Notes: a model not told the origin generated them from the sequence alone. 64,000 nucleotides of DNA from Bacillota bacterium (GCA_902363515.1 CABJAN010000007.1:62001-126000), one strand, 5' to 3'. Numbered from the stretch's first letter, positions 44,038 through 56,787 are shown. A program made the numbers and translations.

Positions 44038-44994
44038 TCACTCTTCTACTAATTGTTTTTCTATAATTTCCAGCAGATTATTCATGACATCATAAACTGA
44101 CCCGTGGAAGGTACAGCCAGCCGCCAGAACATGACCGCCGCCTCCAAAATAAGATGCCACTTCATTGACATTCACCTTTCCTTTTGAGCGCAGACTCACT
44201 TTAAATTCCTGGGGCTTTACTTCATAAATGAAAATTGCCACTTCTACGCCTTTAATAATGCGAAGCTGCTGAACAATGCCATCTAAGTCCTTAGGCTCTA
44301 CGTGATAGAAATCCATCATCTTCTTTTTCACAACTCCGATGACACATTTTCCATCCATAAGGAGAATACTCTCCATGAGACATCTGCCCAGAATCTGATT
44401 CTGCACATAGGTTTTCTCATAGAAGGATTCCTCCACAATTTTTGTAAACGGAATGCCCTTTTCCATGAGCTTTGCCGCAATACGCATGGTCTCCGGTGAT
44501 GTACAGGAATATTGAAATACTCCGGTATCGTGAACCATTCCTGTATAAATAGCCTCTGCCACTGCTTTTGAAACCTTTTCTTCTTCTAAAAGTGTGTATA
44601 AAACCTCACAGGTTGAACTGGCATCCGGACGGATTTCATTTACATCCCCAAGTCCCCGGTTGCTGATATGATGATCAATACACACCCTTTTTTTGGCAGT
44701 TTCGTAAGCTTCTTCTGCAACCCCAATGCGATTCTTATCGCTGACATCCAGGGTAATCAACAAATCATACACCTTTCCTGTCTGATAAACCGTTTTGATT
44801 TCCTCAAAACAGGACAGAAAGGAAAACTGCGCTCCCGGCTGTTCCAGATATACATCTGCTGCAATATCCGGATAATTTTCTTTCAAATAAAGGTACAATC
44901 CCATACAGGAACCAACGCAGTCACCATCCGGACGCACATGTCCGGCAATGGCAACTGTATTTATTCCCTTTAATTCATTGGCTATCTTCTCCAT
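44038..44994 (-). CDS. nrnA: DHH/DHHA1 nanoRNase/pAp phosphatase
   Basis: 318 residues from the ATG at 44994, which follows an AGGAGGTGCAGGAAG stretch and overlaps the rbfA end by 20 bases. DHH motifs are AGHVRPDGDCVGS, LDVSDKNR and CIDHHISN; the DHHA1 domain ends with YFGGGGHVLAAGCTF. The enzyme degrades 2-5 nucleotide RNAs and may dephosphorylate pAp, and some members hydrolyse pApA from c-di-AMP turnover. Confidence 0.93.
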   Translation of the reverse strand: MEKIANELKGINTVAIAGHVRPDGDCVGSCMGLYLYLKENYPDIAADVYLEQPGAQFSFLSCFEEIKTVYQTGKVYDLLITLDVSDKNRIGVAEEAYETAKKRVCIDHHISNRGLGDVNEIRPDASSTCEVLYTLLEEEKVSKAVAEAIYTGMVHDTGVFQYSCTSPETMRIAAKLMEKGIPFTKIVEESFYEKTYVQNQILGRCLMESILLMDGKCVIGVVKKKMMDFYHVEPKDLDGIVQQLRIIKGVEVAIFIYEVKPQEFKVSLRSKGKVNVNEVASYFGGGGHVLAAGCTFHGSVYDVMNNLLEIIEKQLVEE

Positions 44995-45361
44995 CTTCCT
45001 GCACCTCCTCTTTTCTGGTGACCTGGTCAATGAGTTTTGACATGGTAACACCATACTCGATGGATTCGTCCAGTATAAAACGAATTTCCGGAGTGTTTCT
45101 CAGGTTTATACTTTTTGCAAGCTGTCTGCGAATATAACCCTCTGCATTTTTCAGTCCTGCAATGGTATTCTTCTTCGCCTCGTCATCCCCTAAAACACTG
45201 ATATATGCCCTGCAAGTTTTTAAATCCGGCGCAACCTCCACACCTGTTACAGAGGTCATAGGATGGATGCGGGGATCTTTAATGCCCTCCCGGATGAGAT
45301 TTGCCAGCTCATGTTGAACCTCTGCATTCACCCGGGTGTTTTTAATACTGTTTTTTCTCAT
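44975..45361 (-). CDS. rbfA: Ribosome-binding factor A
   Basis: 128 residues. It has the single KH-like RbfA fold with VNAEVQHELANLIREGIKDPRIHPMTSVTGVEVAPDLKTCRAYISVLGDDE and LRNTPEIRFILDESIEYG. It assists 16S rRNA 5'-end maturation and 30S assembly. It lies 20 bases after infB, the conserved order. Confidence 0.95.
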   Translation of the reverse strand: MRKNSIKNTRVNAEVQHELANLIREGIKDPRIHPMTSVTGVEVAPDLKTCRAYISVLGDDEAKKNTIAGLKNAEGYIRRQLAKSINLRNTPEIRFILDESIEYGVTMSKLIDQVTRKEEVQEDGEDSQ

Positions 45362-45381
45362 ACTATCCTCTCTGTCTGTTC

Positions 45382-48153
45382 CTATCTTGGAACTTCTACC
45401 ATGGTATATGCTTCTACGCGGTCTTCTTCCTTAATATCGTTGAAATCTTCAAACACAAGACCACATTCATATCCAGCCTTTACTTCTTTTACATCATCTT
45501 TGAAACGTTTCAGAGAAGCCAGAGCTCCTTCAAAAATCTGTTCTCCGTCTCTGGTAATACGAACCTGACAGTTTCTCTGGAATACACCGTCTAAAACATA
45601 GGAACCGGCAATATTGCCTACGCCGGAAGCCTTGAAAATCTGACGTACTTCTGCATGACCCAGAACTTTCTCTTCAAAGACAGGATCCAGCATACCTTTC
45701 ATAGCAGCTTCCACATCTTCGATGGCCTGGTAAATAACTCTGTAAAGACGTAAATCTACACCTTCCTGTTCTGCCACAGATTTTGCAGTAGCATCCGGAC
45801 GGACATTAAATCCAATGATAATGGCATTGGATGCACTTGCCAGCGTTACGTCAGACTCATTGATGGCTCCTACGCCCCCATGAATGACTTTTACTACTAC
45901 TTCTTCATTAGACAGTTTTACAAGACTCTGTTTTACCGCTTCCACGGAACCCTGAACGTCTGCTTTGACAATCAGAGGCAGCTCTTTCAGATTTCCTGCC
46001 TGAATCTGGCTGAACAAATCATCCAGAGACATTTTTGCTTTTGTTTCTTCCAGCAGACGGTTCTTATTCTCAGAAACAAAGGTAGCTGCAAAGTTCTTCG
46101 CTTCCTTGTCATTGTCTGTTACTACCAGGATTTCTCCTGCATTTGGCACATCACTTAATCCCAGGATTTCTACCGGAGTAGACGGACCTGCTTCTTTGAC
46201 TCTTCTGCCCTTATCGTCAATCATTGCACGAACCCTGCCTGAGCATGCTCCTGCTGCAATAAAATCTCCAACTTTTAAAGTACCCTTCTGTACTAAGATG
46301 GTCGCAACCGGACCTTTTCCTTTATCCAGCTCCGCTTCGATTACCAGACCTCTTGCTTTTCTGTTTGGATTTGCTTTAAGCTCTGATACTTCTGCAGTAA
46401 GAAGAATCATTTCCAGAAGGTTGTCAATACCTTCTCCTGTATGAGCAGAAACCGGTGCAAATACGGTACTTCCGCCCCAGTCTTCCGGAATCAGTTCGTA
46501 TTCTGATAATTCCTGTTTTACTCTCTCAATGTTTGCACTTGGCTTATCAATTTTGTTAATGGCAACAATAATTTCCACCCCTGCTGCCTTGGCATGGTTA
46601 ATAGCTTCTACTGTCTGTGGCATCACACCATCATCTGCCGCTACCACTAAAATAGCAATGTCTGTAGCATTGGCACCACGCATACGCATAGCAGTAAACG
46701 CCTCATGTCCCGGTGTGTCCAGGAAGGTAATCTTCTGTCCGCCTACACTTACCATATAAGCGCCGATATGCTGTGTAATACCACCAGCCTCTCTGTCTGT
46801 TACATGGCTTTTTCTGATATAGTCCAAAAGAGAAGTTTTACCATGGTCAACGTGACCCATAACACAGACAACCGGTGGTCTGGTTACTAAGGTATCTTCC
46901 GGTTCTTCTTCTTCTCTTAACAGTTCTTCAATAACATCCACCTTTTCTTCCTGCTCGGCAATGATATCATAATCCATGGCAATTTCCTGGGCTTTTTCAA
47001 AGTCGATTTCATGGTTTACCGTAACCATGACGCCTTCCATAAATAATTTTTTCACAATTACAGATGGCTGCATCTTCATCTTATCTGCCAGTTCGCGGAT
47101 GGTCATTTTTTCCGGAAGTGTAATTTCCTTTACCTCTTCCTTCTTTTCTTCCTTTGGATGTGTAACAGGCTTCTGAAGCTGCATTGCTTTTGGAATTTTC
47201 TGAGTCTGACGGCGTCCGCCCTGATTTGGACGTTTGCCCTGATTCTGGTACTCATCTCTTCTGTTATCTTTTTTCTTATTTTCTCTGTTTGCTTTGCGGC
47301 TGTCTTTCTCTACAAACTCCAGATTTGGTGCGTCAAACTTTCCGCCCTGTTCTCTTCTGGAATCTCCTGGCCTTCCTTCGTTTCTGCCTCCAAAACGGTT
47401 GTTGGAACGTTCCCCGTTATTCCCCTGGAAACGGTTATTCGAACGTTCTCCCTGACGTCCCTCTCCGTTATTATTGCCAAAACGATTTCCGGGACGCCCC
47501 TGCTGCTGACGATTCTGGCGGTTTTCTCCGTTTTGATTATTATAACGGTTTCCCTGACGGTTTTCTCCGTTATTATTATAGCGGCCTCCCTGGCGGTTTT
47601 CTCCGTTATTATTATAGCGGCCTCCCTGACGGTTTTCTCCGTTGTTGTTATAGCGGCCTCCCTGACGGTTCTCTCCGTTGTTGTTATAACGTCCCTGCTG
47701 CTGACGGTTCTGGCGGTTTTCCCCGTTGTGATTATTGTTTGAACGGTTGTTATTAGAACGATTATTTTTATTTTCTTGTCTCATAGAATCTTGCGTACCT
47801 CTGTTTTCGCCCTGACGGTTTCCCTGGCGTTTTTCTTCATTTTTCTGTTCTGTATTGGTATTTGCCTGGCGCTGGGGTTTCTGCTTACGCTCCTGGCCAT
47901 GGCTTGCATTCTGAGGACGGAATACCTGAATTAACTTCTTCTTAGGCTTCTCCCCATCCCCGTTTTTTCCATTTTCTTCCTGAACTGTGGCAGAACTTTT
48001 TTTGAAATTTGCTCTTACCATATCTGCGTGGGCATTTTCTACATTGCTCATGTGGCTTGTTAACTCTATGTGCTGAGATTTTAAGAAATCTAAAACCTCT
48101 TTGTTTGTTTTGTTTACTTCCTTTGCGAGTTCATAAACTCTGATTGTTGACAT
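45382..48153 (-). CDS. infB: Translation initiation factor IF-2
   Basis: 923 residues. The N-terminal IF2_N motif (residues 2-35) is followed by a 230-residue disordered stretch rich in Asn, Arg, Gly and Gln. A second IF2_N domain and the GTPase domain follow, with [14 protein letters not shown] (G1), DTPGHEAF (G3) and NKIDKP (G4), then domains II-IV. It brings initiator tRNA to the 30S subunit. AAGGAGG lies before the ATG, and the start overlaps the ylxQ gene by 40 bases. Confidence 0.97.
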   Translation of the reverse strand: MSTIRVYELAKEVNKTNKEVLDFLKSQHIELTSHMSNVENAHADMVRANFKKSSATVQEENGKNGDGEKPKKKLIQVFRPQNASHGQERKQKPQRQANTNTEQKNEEKRQGNRQGENRGTQDSMRQENKNNRSNNNRSNNNHNGENRQNRQQQGRYNNNGENRQGGRYNNNGENRQGGRYNNNGENRQGGRYNNNGENRQGNRYNNQNGENRQNRQQQGRPGNRFGNNNGEGRQGERSNNRFQGNNGERSNNRFGGRNEGRPGDSRREQGGKFDAPNLEFVEKDSRKANRENKKKDNRRDEYQNQGKRPNQGGRRQTQKIPKAMQLQKPVTHPKEEKKEEVKEITLPEKMTIRELADKMKMQPSVIVKKLFMEGVMVTVNHEIDFEKAQEIAMDYDIIAEQEEKVDVIEELLREEEEPEDTLVTRPPVVCVMGHVDHGKTSLLDYIRKSHVTDREAGGITQHIGAYMVSVGGQKITFLDTPGHEAFTAMRMRGANATDIAILVVAADDGVMPQTVEAINHAKAAGVEIIVAINKIDKPSANIERVKQELSEYELIPEDWGGSTVFAPVSAHTGEGIDNLLEMILLTAEVSELKANPNRKARGLVIEAELDKGKGPVATILVQKGTLKVGDFIAAGACSGRVRAMIDDKGRRVKEAGPSTPVEILGLSDVPNAGEILVVTDNDKEAKNFAATFVSENKNRLLEETKAKMSLDDLFSQIQAGNLKELPLIVKADVQGSVEAVKQSLVKLSNEEVVVKVIHGGVGAINESDVTLASASNAIIIGFNVRPDATAKSVAEQEGVDLRLYRVIYQAIEDVEAAMKGMLDPVFEEKVLGHAEVRQIFKASGVGNIAGSYVLDGVFQRNCQVRITRDGEQIFEGALASLKRFKDDVKEVKAGYECGLVFEDFNDIKEEDRVEAYTMVEVPR
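47526..47700 (-). repeat. infB: 36-bp tandem coding repeats in infB
   Basis: About five consecutive units encode [16 protein letters not shown] dodecapeptides ([25 protein letters not shown]). The DNA units are nearly identical, so the array can expand or contract in frame. Confidence 0.85.
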
Positions 48154-48488
48154 ATATTGCCCTCCTTTTTGTCCTGATGTCCCATATCATCCAGCTTCTT
48201 TTTCATCGCCACAGCGAACTGTTCCTGTGTCACTGCTATACAGGCACGATACTCTTTTCCTATGGCTGTTCCCAATTCCTCCTTTGAACCAATGTTATAA
48301 AAAGGCACTTTATAATACGTACACATATCACGAAATTTTTTTCTGGTATTTTCTGACGCATCCTCTGCAATCAAAACCAGATAAGCGGTTCTGCCTTTCA
48401 CTGCTTTTTCAGTAGCAAACTCACCGCTTACTACCTTTCCGGCCTTTGCTGCAAGACCGATAAGGGATAATTCTTTACGAATGTTCAA
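48114..48488 (-). CDS. ylxQ: L7Ae-family ribosomal protein YlxQ
   Basis: About 124 residues of the L7Ae/L30e fold ([46 protein letters not shown]). The likely start is the TTG at 48488, giving the family-typical short N-terminus with AGGAG 10 bases upstream; an in-frame ATG at 48518 is an alternative. It overlaps the ylxR end by 14 bases and infB by 40. Relatives bind kink-turn RNA or act in ribosome function. Confidence 0.85.
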   Translation of the reverse strand: MNIRKELSLIGLAAKAGKVVSGEFATEKAVKGRTAYLVLIAEDASENTRKKFRDMCTYYKVPFYNIGSKEELGTAIGKEYRACIAVTQEQFAVAMKKKLDDMGHQDKKEGNICQQSEFMNSQRK

Positions 48489-48753
48489 GATTCTCAAACT
48501 CCTTTTCCAGGTTTTCATACACAGACTTTGGAATTGCCATTTTCAGGGAACGCTCCAGTCCTTTATTTTTTATTGCCTGCAAAAGACAGGATTTTTGAAA
48601 ACACAGATAGGCACCTCTTCCGTTTTTTCTGCCCGTAGCATCCAGGATAATTTCATCCTCTGTGGTTTTCAGCACCCGCATCATTTCTTTTTTGCTTTTC
48701 ATTTCTCCACATCCTACGCATTTGCGCATTGGAATTTTACGAACTGTACCCAT
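48475..48753 (-). CDS. ylxR: YlxR family RNA-binding protein
   Basis: 92 residues, DUF448. The signature is RKCVGCGEMKSKKEMMRVLK followed by GRKNGRGAYLCFQKSCLLQAIKNKGLERSL. The positively charged cleft of homologues binds RNA or nucleoid. It lies 9 bases after nusA in the standard order. Confidence 0.93.
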   Translation of the reverse strand: MGTVRKIPMRKCVGCGEMKSKKEMMRVLKTTEDEIILDATGRKNGRGAYLCFQKSCLLQAIKNKGLERSLKMAIPKSVYENLEKEFENLEHS

Positions 48754-48762
48754 ATGTCCACC

Positions 48763-49926
48763 TTACTCTTCCGTTTGTTCTTCTGCCTGTTCTTCCATGG
48801 AGAACTCCGGTTCTTCCTGCAGTTGTTCCGCTTCTTCCCCACCTTGAGGTGCTTCATAAGCTTCCTCTTCATAGAGATTCAGTTCTCCTGCTTCTCTTGC
48901 CTGGGATTCGCTCTTAATATCAATCTTATATCCTGTAAGTCTGGCAGCCAGTCTTGCATTCTGTCCTTCCTTACCAATGGCAAGTGAAAGCTGGAAGTCC
49001 GGTACAATAACCATAGCGGTCTTTTCATCCGGATCAGCCAAAACAGAAATAACCTTTGCAGGACTTAACGCATTCTCAATCAGAAGCGCCGGATTATCAC
49101 TCCAGTTAATAATATCAATTTTTTCTCCGCGCAGCTCTTCCACAATGGAATTTACCCTTGCGCCATTCATACCAACACAGGCACCTACAGGATCTACATC
49201 CGGATCATTGCTCCATACTGCAATCTTAGTACGGGAACCTGCCTCTCTGGCAATGCTCTTAATTTCTACTGTTCCGTCCTTTACCTCTGTAACCTCTGCC
49301 TCAAAAAGACGTTTTACCAGTTCCGGATGTGTTCTGGAAACCAGAATCTTAGGACCTTTCGGCGTATCTTTTACTTCCAGAATGTATAACTTAATTCTCT
49401 CTGTAGGCTGGAATACTTCTGTTTTTACCTGCTCGTTTTCTGTAAGCACTGCATCTGCTTTTCCAAGATTAATACTATAATTTCTTCCCATGCTTCTCTG
49501 GACAATACCAGTAACAATGTCTCTCTCTTTTCCGTAATACTGATTGAAAATCACTTTTCTCTCTTCTTCGCGGATTTTCTGAAGAATCACGTTCTTTGCA
49601 TTCTGGGTAGCAATACGTCCGAACTGTTTTGATTTCACTTCCACGTTTACCACATCTCCCAGAGTGTACTGGGAATGCATCATTCTGGCATCTGCAAGGC
49701 TGATTTCTGTCACCGGGTCCTGCACCTCTTCCACTACTGTCTTCTCTGCAAACACGCTGAAATCACAGGTCTGTGGATTAATGTTTACTTTAATGTTATC
49801 TGCTTTCCCAAAATGGTTTTTGCATGCCTGAATCAGAGATTGCTCAATGGCCTCAAGCAGTGTGTCCTTGCTGATAGATTTTTCTTTTTCCAGAATATTC
49901 AGCGCTTCTAATAATTCTGTATTCAT
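48763..49926 (-). CDS. nusA: Transcription termination/antitermination factor NusA
   Basis: 387 residues: an N-terminal RNAP-binding domain (to about 130), an S1 domain (DIVTGIVQRSMGRNYSINLG), KH1 (GACVGMNGARVNSIVEELRGEKIDIINWSDNP) and KH2 (QLSLAIGKEGQNARLAARLTGYKIDI), then an acidic Glu-rich tail. It modulates pausing and termination. The acidic tail has no repeat domains, as in other Firmicutes. Confidence 0.95.
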   Translation of the reverse strand: MNTELLEALNILEKEKSISKDTLLEAIEQSLIQACKNHFGKADNIKVNINPQTCDFSVFAEKTVVEEVQDPVTEISLADARMMHSQYTLGDVVNVEVKSKQFGRIATQNAKNVILQKIREEERKVIFNQYYGKERDIVTGIVQRSMGRNYSINLGKADAVLTENEQVKTEVFQPTERIKLYILEVKDTPKGPKILVSRTHPELVKRLFEAEVTEVKDGTVEIKSIAREAGSRTKIAVWSNDPDVDPVGACVGMNGARVNSIVEELRGEKIDIINWSDNPALLIENALSPAKVISVLADPDEKTAMVIVPDFQLSLAIGKEGQNARLAARLTGYKIDIKSESQAREAGELNLYEEEAYEAPQGGEEAEQLQEEPEFSMEEQAEEQTEE

Positions 49927-49967
49927 GTTTCACTTTCCTCCTAAATATACAAATCGTCTAAAGGTTC

Positions 49968-50432
49968 TTAAAAATCAAAGGCAAGACGAATCAGCGCAAT
50001 ATCCGACTTCTGGAAGGTTTTTTCCTCTCCCTCGCAATCAATCGTCACACTGTTTTCATCATATGCAGTTAAAATACCATAAAATTCCTTTTCCCGATTC
50101 ACCGCCCGGTAGGTACGGATTTCCAGTTCTTTGCCCATGCTTCTTTTGTAGTCCTTCTCTTTTTTCAAAGGTCTGCCAAGTCCCGGTGAGCTCACTTCCA
50201 TGATATATGCTTCTTCAATAAAATCCTCTTCATCCAGTTTCTGTGAAAAAGCCCTGCTGACAACCTCACAGTCATCCACAGTAATTCCCTGTGGCTTATC
50301 AATATAAGCTCTCAGATAATAATTACTTCCCTCTTTTACATACTCCACATCCACCAGTTCAAACCCATGTGCCTCCACAATGGGGGTAATCAGGGCTTCT
50401 GCTTTCTGTTCATAAGTCTCCCTTTTGCTCAT
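49968..50432 (-). CDS. rimP: Ribosome maturation factor RimP
   Basis: 154 residues from ATG 50432, which follows AGAAGGTGAGAGC. Motifs: AHGFELVDVEYVKEGSNYYLRAYIDKPQGITVDDCEVVSRAF and YIMEVSSPGLGRPLKKEKDY. It helps 30S assembly. It heads the conserved rimP-nusA-ylxR-ylxQ-infB-rbfA-nrnA-truB-ribF operon; gaps are short or overlapping throughout. Confidence 0.94.
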   Translation of the reverse strand: MSKRETYEQKAEALITPIVEAHGFELVDVEYVKEGSNYYLRAYIDKPQGITVDDCEVVSRAFSQKLDEEDFIEEAYIMEVSSPGLGRPLKKEKDYKRSMGKELEIRTYRAVNREKEFYGILTAYDENSVTIDCEGEEKTFQKSDIALIRLAFDF

Positions 50433-50481
50433 GCTCTCACCTTCTTTCCAAAAATTGCCCTTTTGAGAAAGGGTACACAAA

Positions 50482-50520
50482 CGATAAGAGTGGACCGTCT
50501 GGCCCACTCTTATGCTATCG
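50482..50520 (-). promoter_or_regulatory. Hairpin upstream of rimP
   Basis: ATAAGAGTGG (50484-50493) and CCACTCTTAT (50504-50513) form a perfect 10-bp stem between the upstream lipoprotein gene and rimP, without a strong T run on the minus strand. It may be a rimP leader element or a weak terminator. Confidence 0.45.
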
Positions 50521-50591
50521 TAATTATCAAGTTCTCTTTAAGGATAGCACTATTCTGCCAAACATGCAAGCCCCTTTTTCTCTGTTCCCTT

Positions 50592-51758
50592 TTAATTCCA
50601 CACAATAATCAGTAAATTATCCCATCCGCCATAATAAATCTGCCAGGAAACCTGCTGACCCGGAGATAAATTTCCTGTATTCTGAACCACTTCCTGAAGC
50701 AAAGTTCCATTTACCATATCTGCCACTGCCTGGTCATAGGCTTCCCTGGAAGCAAAACACAGTTCTGTGGTATGGGCTTCTGCGCTTACCGTCTGCAGCA
50801 GTTCCTGATACATCTGATTTCTGTCATAGCCTTCATACCAGCAGCCTTTTCTTTTATAATAATTGTAGCTGTCATCTTCACAAACAGGAAGCGGAATGGT
50901 TCCATCTGCCTTGTGAGTGGGCTTTAGCATCTTGTCATTGCAGCACAGGTAGCTGTAAAAGATGTCCACTCCAGAAGCTTCTGCAGCTGAATATCCGGGG
51001 GTTCCCCAGGTGGTATCTACATAATAATAAGCATCCTGAATTTTCACCAGGTTCCACGCATGTCCTGCCTCACTGCCATTGGTAACCGTACCTGTTACTA
51101 ATGTACAAAAGATTCCCATCTGGTTCAAAAGATACTGTGTTGCCTTGGCATATCCCATGCAGACACTGCTTTTTCCCAGAAAAACGCTTTGGATATTCTG
51201 ATTATTCGGGCTGGTTTCATTATAATCCACCTTATGAATTAAAGTCTCATATACATACTTGATTTTTTCATAAGTATCTGCATCAGAAGGGATTCCCGAA
51301 AGCCATTCCTTTGCTGTGGCTTCGATTTCTGTCTTTACCTGAGCTGCTGCCTCCTGGCTCATAAGATAGTCAGGAAGCACCTTCATACCTGCGGTGCCGC
51401 CCCCTGGCCAGGTTTCTTCGTAATACCGGAATCCTCCTTCTGTCCAGAAATATTCCGGGTGGTCTGTCATAACCATATTTGCCACAGCTTCCAGTCTGTC
51501 TTTGGCAATGGGACCTACTCTGATTTCTTTCTCAAAGGCTTCCAGGCCTGCCATAAGCTGTCTGTATACCTGTTTTTCTTCTTCTGACAAGGTCTGATAT
51601 CCATAATACAAATCTGCCTGCTGCTGTGTAACTGTGCTCTCTGTCTCAACCCCAGAGAGATTTCCCACTCCCGGTATATCCTCCATTCTGCATCCACACA
51701 GGCCAAGAAGCAAAAGAAGCACCAGAATACTTTGTTTTATCTTCCTTTTGACTTCCAC
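50592..51758 (-). CDS. Transglutaminase-like lipoprotein
   Basis: 388 residues from the likely GTG start at 51758 (an in-frame ATG at 51785 overlaps the parC stop). A hydrophobic signal with lipobox LCGC near residue 23 indicates a membrane-anchored extracellular protein. The transglutaminase-like triad is Cys in KSSVCMGYAKATQYLL, His in EAGHAWNLVKI and Asp in YYYVDTTWGTP. Such proteins are often proteases or peptidoglycan-linked hydrolases. It follows parC by 23 bases and may be in the same unit. Confidence 0.87.
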   Translation of the reverse strand: MEVKRKIKQSILVLLLLLGLCGCRMEDIPGVGNLSGVETESTVTQQQADLYYGYQTLSEEEKQVYRQLMAGLEAFEKEIRVGPIAKDRLEAVANMVMTDHPEYFWTEGGFRYYEETWPGGGTAGMKVLPDYLMSQEAAAQVKTEIEATAKEWLSGIPSDADTYEKIKYVYETLIHKVDYNETSPNNQNIQSVFLGKSSVCMGYAKATQYLLNQMGIFCTLVTGTVTNGSEAGHAWNLVKIQDAYYYVDTTWGTPGYSAAEASGVDIFYSYLCCNDKMLKPTHKADGTIPLPVCEDDSYNYYKRKGCWYEGYDRNQMYQELLQTVSAEAHTTELCFASREAYDQAVADMVNGTLLQEVVQNTGNLSPGQQVSWQIYYGGWDNLLIIVWN

Positions 51759-51781
51759 ATCATCCCTGCCTTCCTTATCTG

Positions 51782-54028
51782 TCAAACACGGATTTTTGTG
51801 CCTTTTGTATCCCGTTTTGCCAGTTTCAGTTTATTTAAAACCACCTTTTTATTTTTGTACTCAATCTCATACTCTGTTCTGTTTTCCAGCATATATGCAT
51901 GTTCCACCAGATCCTTCTCACTCATACGTATCCCCCTGACACCCAGCGCTGTTTTCTTTTTCTCTGGTATCTCTTCTTTTAAAAACTTCAAGAAGTAACC
52001 ATCCCTTGTCTGAATAACCAGATGCTCCATGGGTTCTGCATTTTGCACCAGGATTACAGTATCCTCTTCTCCCAGCTTTGTAGCCGCTATGGTTCTTTTA
52101 GATACATCAAACTCACTGCCTGCTACCAGCTTTACCATACCTTTTGCAGTAACAAAACACAACCTTCCTTCCTTAATGCCAGCCAGACATCCCACATAAA
52201 CAATTTGTTCCTGTGCGCTGTCATAATTGCTCACATTATCCACCGGTGTTCCCTTATCCCTGAGTTTTCCAAAAGGCAGATCCAGCACCTTGATGCTATG
52301 CATTCTTCCTGAATCTGTAAAAAGACAGATTTTATCTGTATTCATACAGGAGAATACATATTTATTTTCGCTGTCTGCTGCCTCCTTGTTTCTCTCATAG
52401 GTGTTTTTATCTATGGTTCTGGCATACCCAAAACGATCCATTAAGAATACCACTTCCATTTCTTCTATTTTCTTTTCTTCATAGACCGCCTCTGCCGCAT
52501 TCTCTACAACAGTACGTCTTGGTTTCGCGTATTCTCTTTTAATCTTCTTTAAATCTTCTATAATCACAGCCGCCATGGAATCATAATTTGCCAGAATATC
52601 TTCATATGTTGCGATCCGTTTCATGGTTTCTTCATGTTCCTGCATCAGAGTCTCTATTTCCAGACCTATCAGTTTATACAACCGCATATCCAGAATTGCC
52701 AAAGCCTGGCGCTCTGTAAAATGCAATTTCTGCGCCTGCTTCTGGCTGGTCTTGGTCTTAAACCGGATTCCCTCTGTTTCACCTTTTATGAGACAGTTTT
52801 TCACCTGTTCCCTGCTCTTACTTCCTCTTAAAATCTCAATAATCAAATCAATGACATCACAGGCTTTTATCAGACCTTCCTGCACTTCCCTGTTTTCCTG
52901 TTCCTTTTTCAGCAGATTCTGATACTTTCTGGTGGCAACGTCAAACTGAAAATCCACATGATGCTCAATAATCTGCCTGAGTCCCAGGGTCTCCGGCCTG
53001 CCCTCTGCAACAGCCAGCATATTCACACCAAAAGTATCTTCCAATCTGGTCTTTTTATACAGCATGTTCTTGAGATTTTCCACATCCGCGCCTTTTTTCA
53101 GTTCCAGAACAATGCGGATACCTTCCTTGGAAGACTGATTGGAAATATCTACAATATCTGTGGTTTTCTTGGTCTCTACCAGAGAGGCAACATCATTTAA
53201 AAACTTCCCGATATTGGCTCCCACCATGGTGTATGGGATTTCTGTGATGACCAGAAGATTTTTTCCATTCTTTCCCTTCTCAACCTCCACTTTTCCCCTG
53301 AGTTTTATCTTGCCAGTTCCAGATTCATAGATGGAGAGCAAATCATCCTTATTTACCACCAGACCCCCTGTAGGAAAGTCCGGTCCTTTAAGAAAGTGCA
53401 TAAGCTCCTGAACCGTAATATCATTATTTTTCATATAGGCAATAACGCTGTCAATCACTTCCCCCAGATTGTGAGGCGGAATACTGGTAGCCATTCCAAC
53501 TGCAATTCCGTCTGCGCCATTAACCAGAAGATTGGGAATCCGTACCGGAAGTACCTCTGGTTCCTTCTCCGTCTCATCAAAATTTGGTACAAAATCCACC
53601 ACATTCTTATCCATATCGCTTAAATAGACTTCCTGAGTGATTTTCTGCAGTCTGGCTTCTGTGTATCGCATAGCCGCTGCCCCGTCGCCTTCAATGGAAC
53701 CAAAATTTCCATGTCCGTCCACCAGGGGCTGTCCCTTCTTAAATTCCTGAGCCATAACCACCAGGGCGTCATAAATTGAACTGTCCCCATGAGGATGATA
53801 TTTACCCATAGTATCTCCTACAATACGGGCACATTTACGATACGGTCTGTCATACCGGATTCCCAGCTCATACATATCGTACAATGTTCTCCTCTGAACA
53901 GGCTTTAACCCGTCTCTTACATCAGGAAGCGCCCTGGCGATAATAACACTCATGGCATAATCAATGTAGGATTTCTGCATAATTTCCGAATATTCTGTTC
54001 TGATAATATGATCTTGTATTTCTGCCAT
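51782..54028 (-). CDS. parC: DNA topoisomerase IV subunit A (ParC-type)
   Basis: 748 residues of type IIA topoisomerase A subunit. The catalytic Tyr is in [11 protein letters not shown], and the quinolone region is [18 protein letters not shown] with the sensitive Ser and Asp. The C-terminal domain lacks a canonical QRRGGxG GyrA-box (the region reads [14 protein letters not shown]), which favours topoisomerase IV over gyrase. It unlinks daughter chromosomes with ParE. It follows parE by 10 bases. Confidence 0.88.
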   Translation of the reverse strand: MAEIQDHIIRTEYSEIMQKSYIDYAMSVIIARALPDVRDGLKPVQRRTLYDMYELGIRYDRPYRKCARIVGDTMGKYHPHGDSSIYDALVVMAQEFKKGQPLVDGHGNFGSIEGDGAAAMRYTEARLQKITQEVYLSDMDKNVVDFVPNFDETEKEPEVLPVRIPNLLVNGADGIAVGMATSIPPHNLGEVIDSVIAYMKNNDITVQELMHFLKGPDFPTGGLVVNKDDLLSIYESGTGKIKLRGKVEVEKGKNGKNLLVITEIPYTMVGANIGKFLNDVASLVETKKTTDIVDISNQSSKEGIRIVLELKKGADVENLKNMLYKKTRLEDTFGVNMLAVAEGRPETLGLRQIIEHHVDFQFDVATRKYQNLLKKEQENREVQEGLIKACDVIDLIIEILRGSKSREQVKNCLIKGETEGIRFKTKTSQKQAQKLHFTERQALAILDMRLYKLIGLEIETLMQEHEETMKRIATYEDILANYDSMAAVIIEDLKKIKREYAKPRRTVVENAAEAVYEEKKIEEMEVVFLMDRFGYARTIDKNTYERNKEAADSENKYVFSCMNTDKICLFTDSGRMHSIKVLDLPFGKLRDKGTPVDNVSNYDSAQEQIVYVGCLAGIKEGRLCFVTAKGMVKLVAGSEFDVSKRTIAATKLGEEDTVILVQNAEPMEHLVIQTRDGYFLKFLKEEIPEKKKTALGVRGIRMSEKDLVEHAYMLENRTEYEIEYKNKKVVLNKLKLAKRDTKGTKIRV

Positions 54029-54038
54029 ACTGCACCTC

Positions 54039-56508
<2,470 letters not shown>

Positions 56509-56609
56509 ATTACTTATCCTTTCTCACTTATCCGTAAATTCTCCCACGATAAGGTCTTCTGTATCATATCTCATTTCCATGATATTTTCAAATCTTTCTT
56601 TTCTCTTTC

Positions 56610-56639
56610 ATTATACAGAACATACGTTCTATATGTCAA
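56610..56639 (-). promoter_or_regulatory. Promoter of PAP2-parE-parC containing a LexA box
   Basis: A perfect TTGACA (56634-56639) and perfect TATAAT (56610-56615) are 18 bases apart on the minus strand. In the spacer, AGAACATACGTTCT (56617-56630) contains GAAC-ATAC-GTTC, fitting the Gram-positive SOS consensus GAACRNRYGTTC. Confidence 0.75.
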
Positions 56640-56680
56640 CACTTTTTTATTTTGTATTTTTTTGCAAAAAAGTGTTGACA
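56634..56680. repeat. 15-bp perfect inverted repeat carrying divergent -35 boxes
   Basis: TGTCAACACTTTTTT (56634-56648) and AAAAAAGTGTTGACA (56666-56680) are exact inverted copies separated by 17 bases. Each arm holds a consensus TTGACA facing outward, for PAP2-parE and for tRNA-Glu. Confidence 0.85.
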
Positions 56681-56703
56681 TTTAAAAAGGTTTGATGTAT
56701 TAT
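56675..56703 (+). promoter_or_regulatory. Promoter of the tRNA-Glu gene
   Basis: TTGACA (56675-56680) and TATTAT (56698-56703) are 17 bases apart, just upstream of the tRNA at 56714. A TATAAT three bases further on would give a 20-base spacer. Confidence 0.7.
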
Positions 56704-56713
56704 AATCAAGCAC

Positions 56714-56785
56714 GGTTCGTTGGTCAAGCGGTTAAGACGCCGCCCTCTCACGGCGGAAACACGGGTTCGATTCCCGTACGAACTG
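56714..56785 (+). tRNA. tRNA-Glu (anticodon CTC)
   Basis: A complete cloverleaf. The acceptor GGTTCGT pairs with ACGAACT (first pair G-U), the D arm is GTC/GAC, the anticodon stem CCGCC/GGCGG holds the loop CTCTCAC with anticodon CTC, and the T arm ACGGG TTCGATT CCCGT is standard. The discriminator base is G at 56785. The CCA end is not encoded. It decodes GAG. Confidence 0.95.
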
Positions 56786-56787
56786 CT

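Noticed and set aside
47526..47700. CRISPR-like array
   Set aside because: The units are contiguous, in-frame coding repeats without spacers.
47158..47756. Two long open frames on the plus strand opposite infB
   Set aside because: They are by-products of the repetitive, stop-poor infB linker read backwards; no ribosome site, and low-complexity products.
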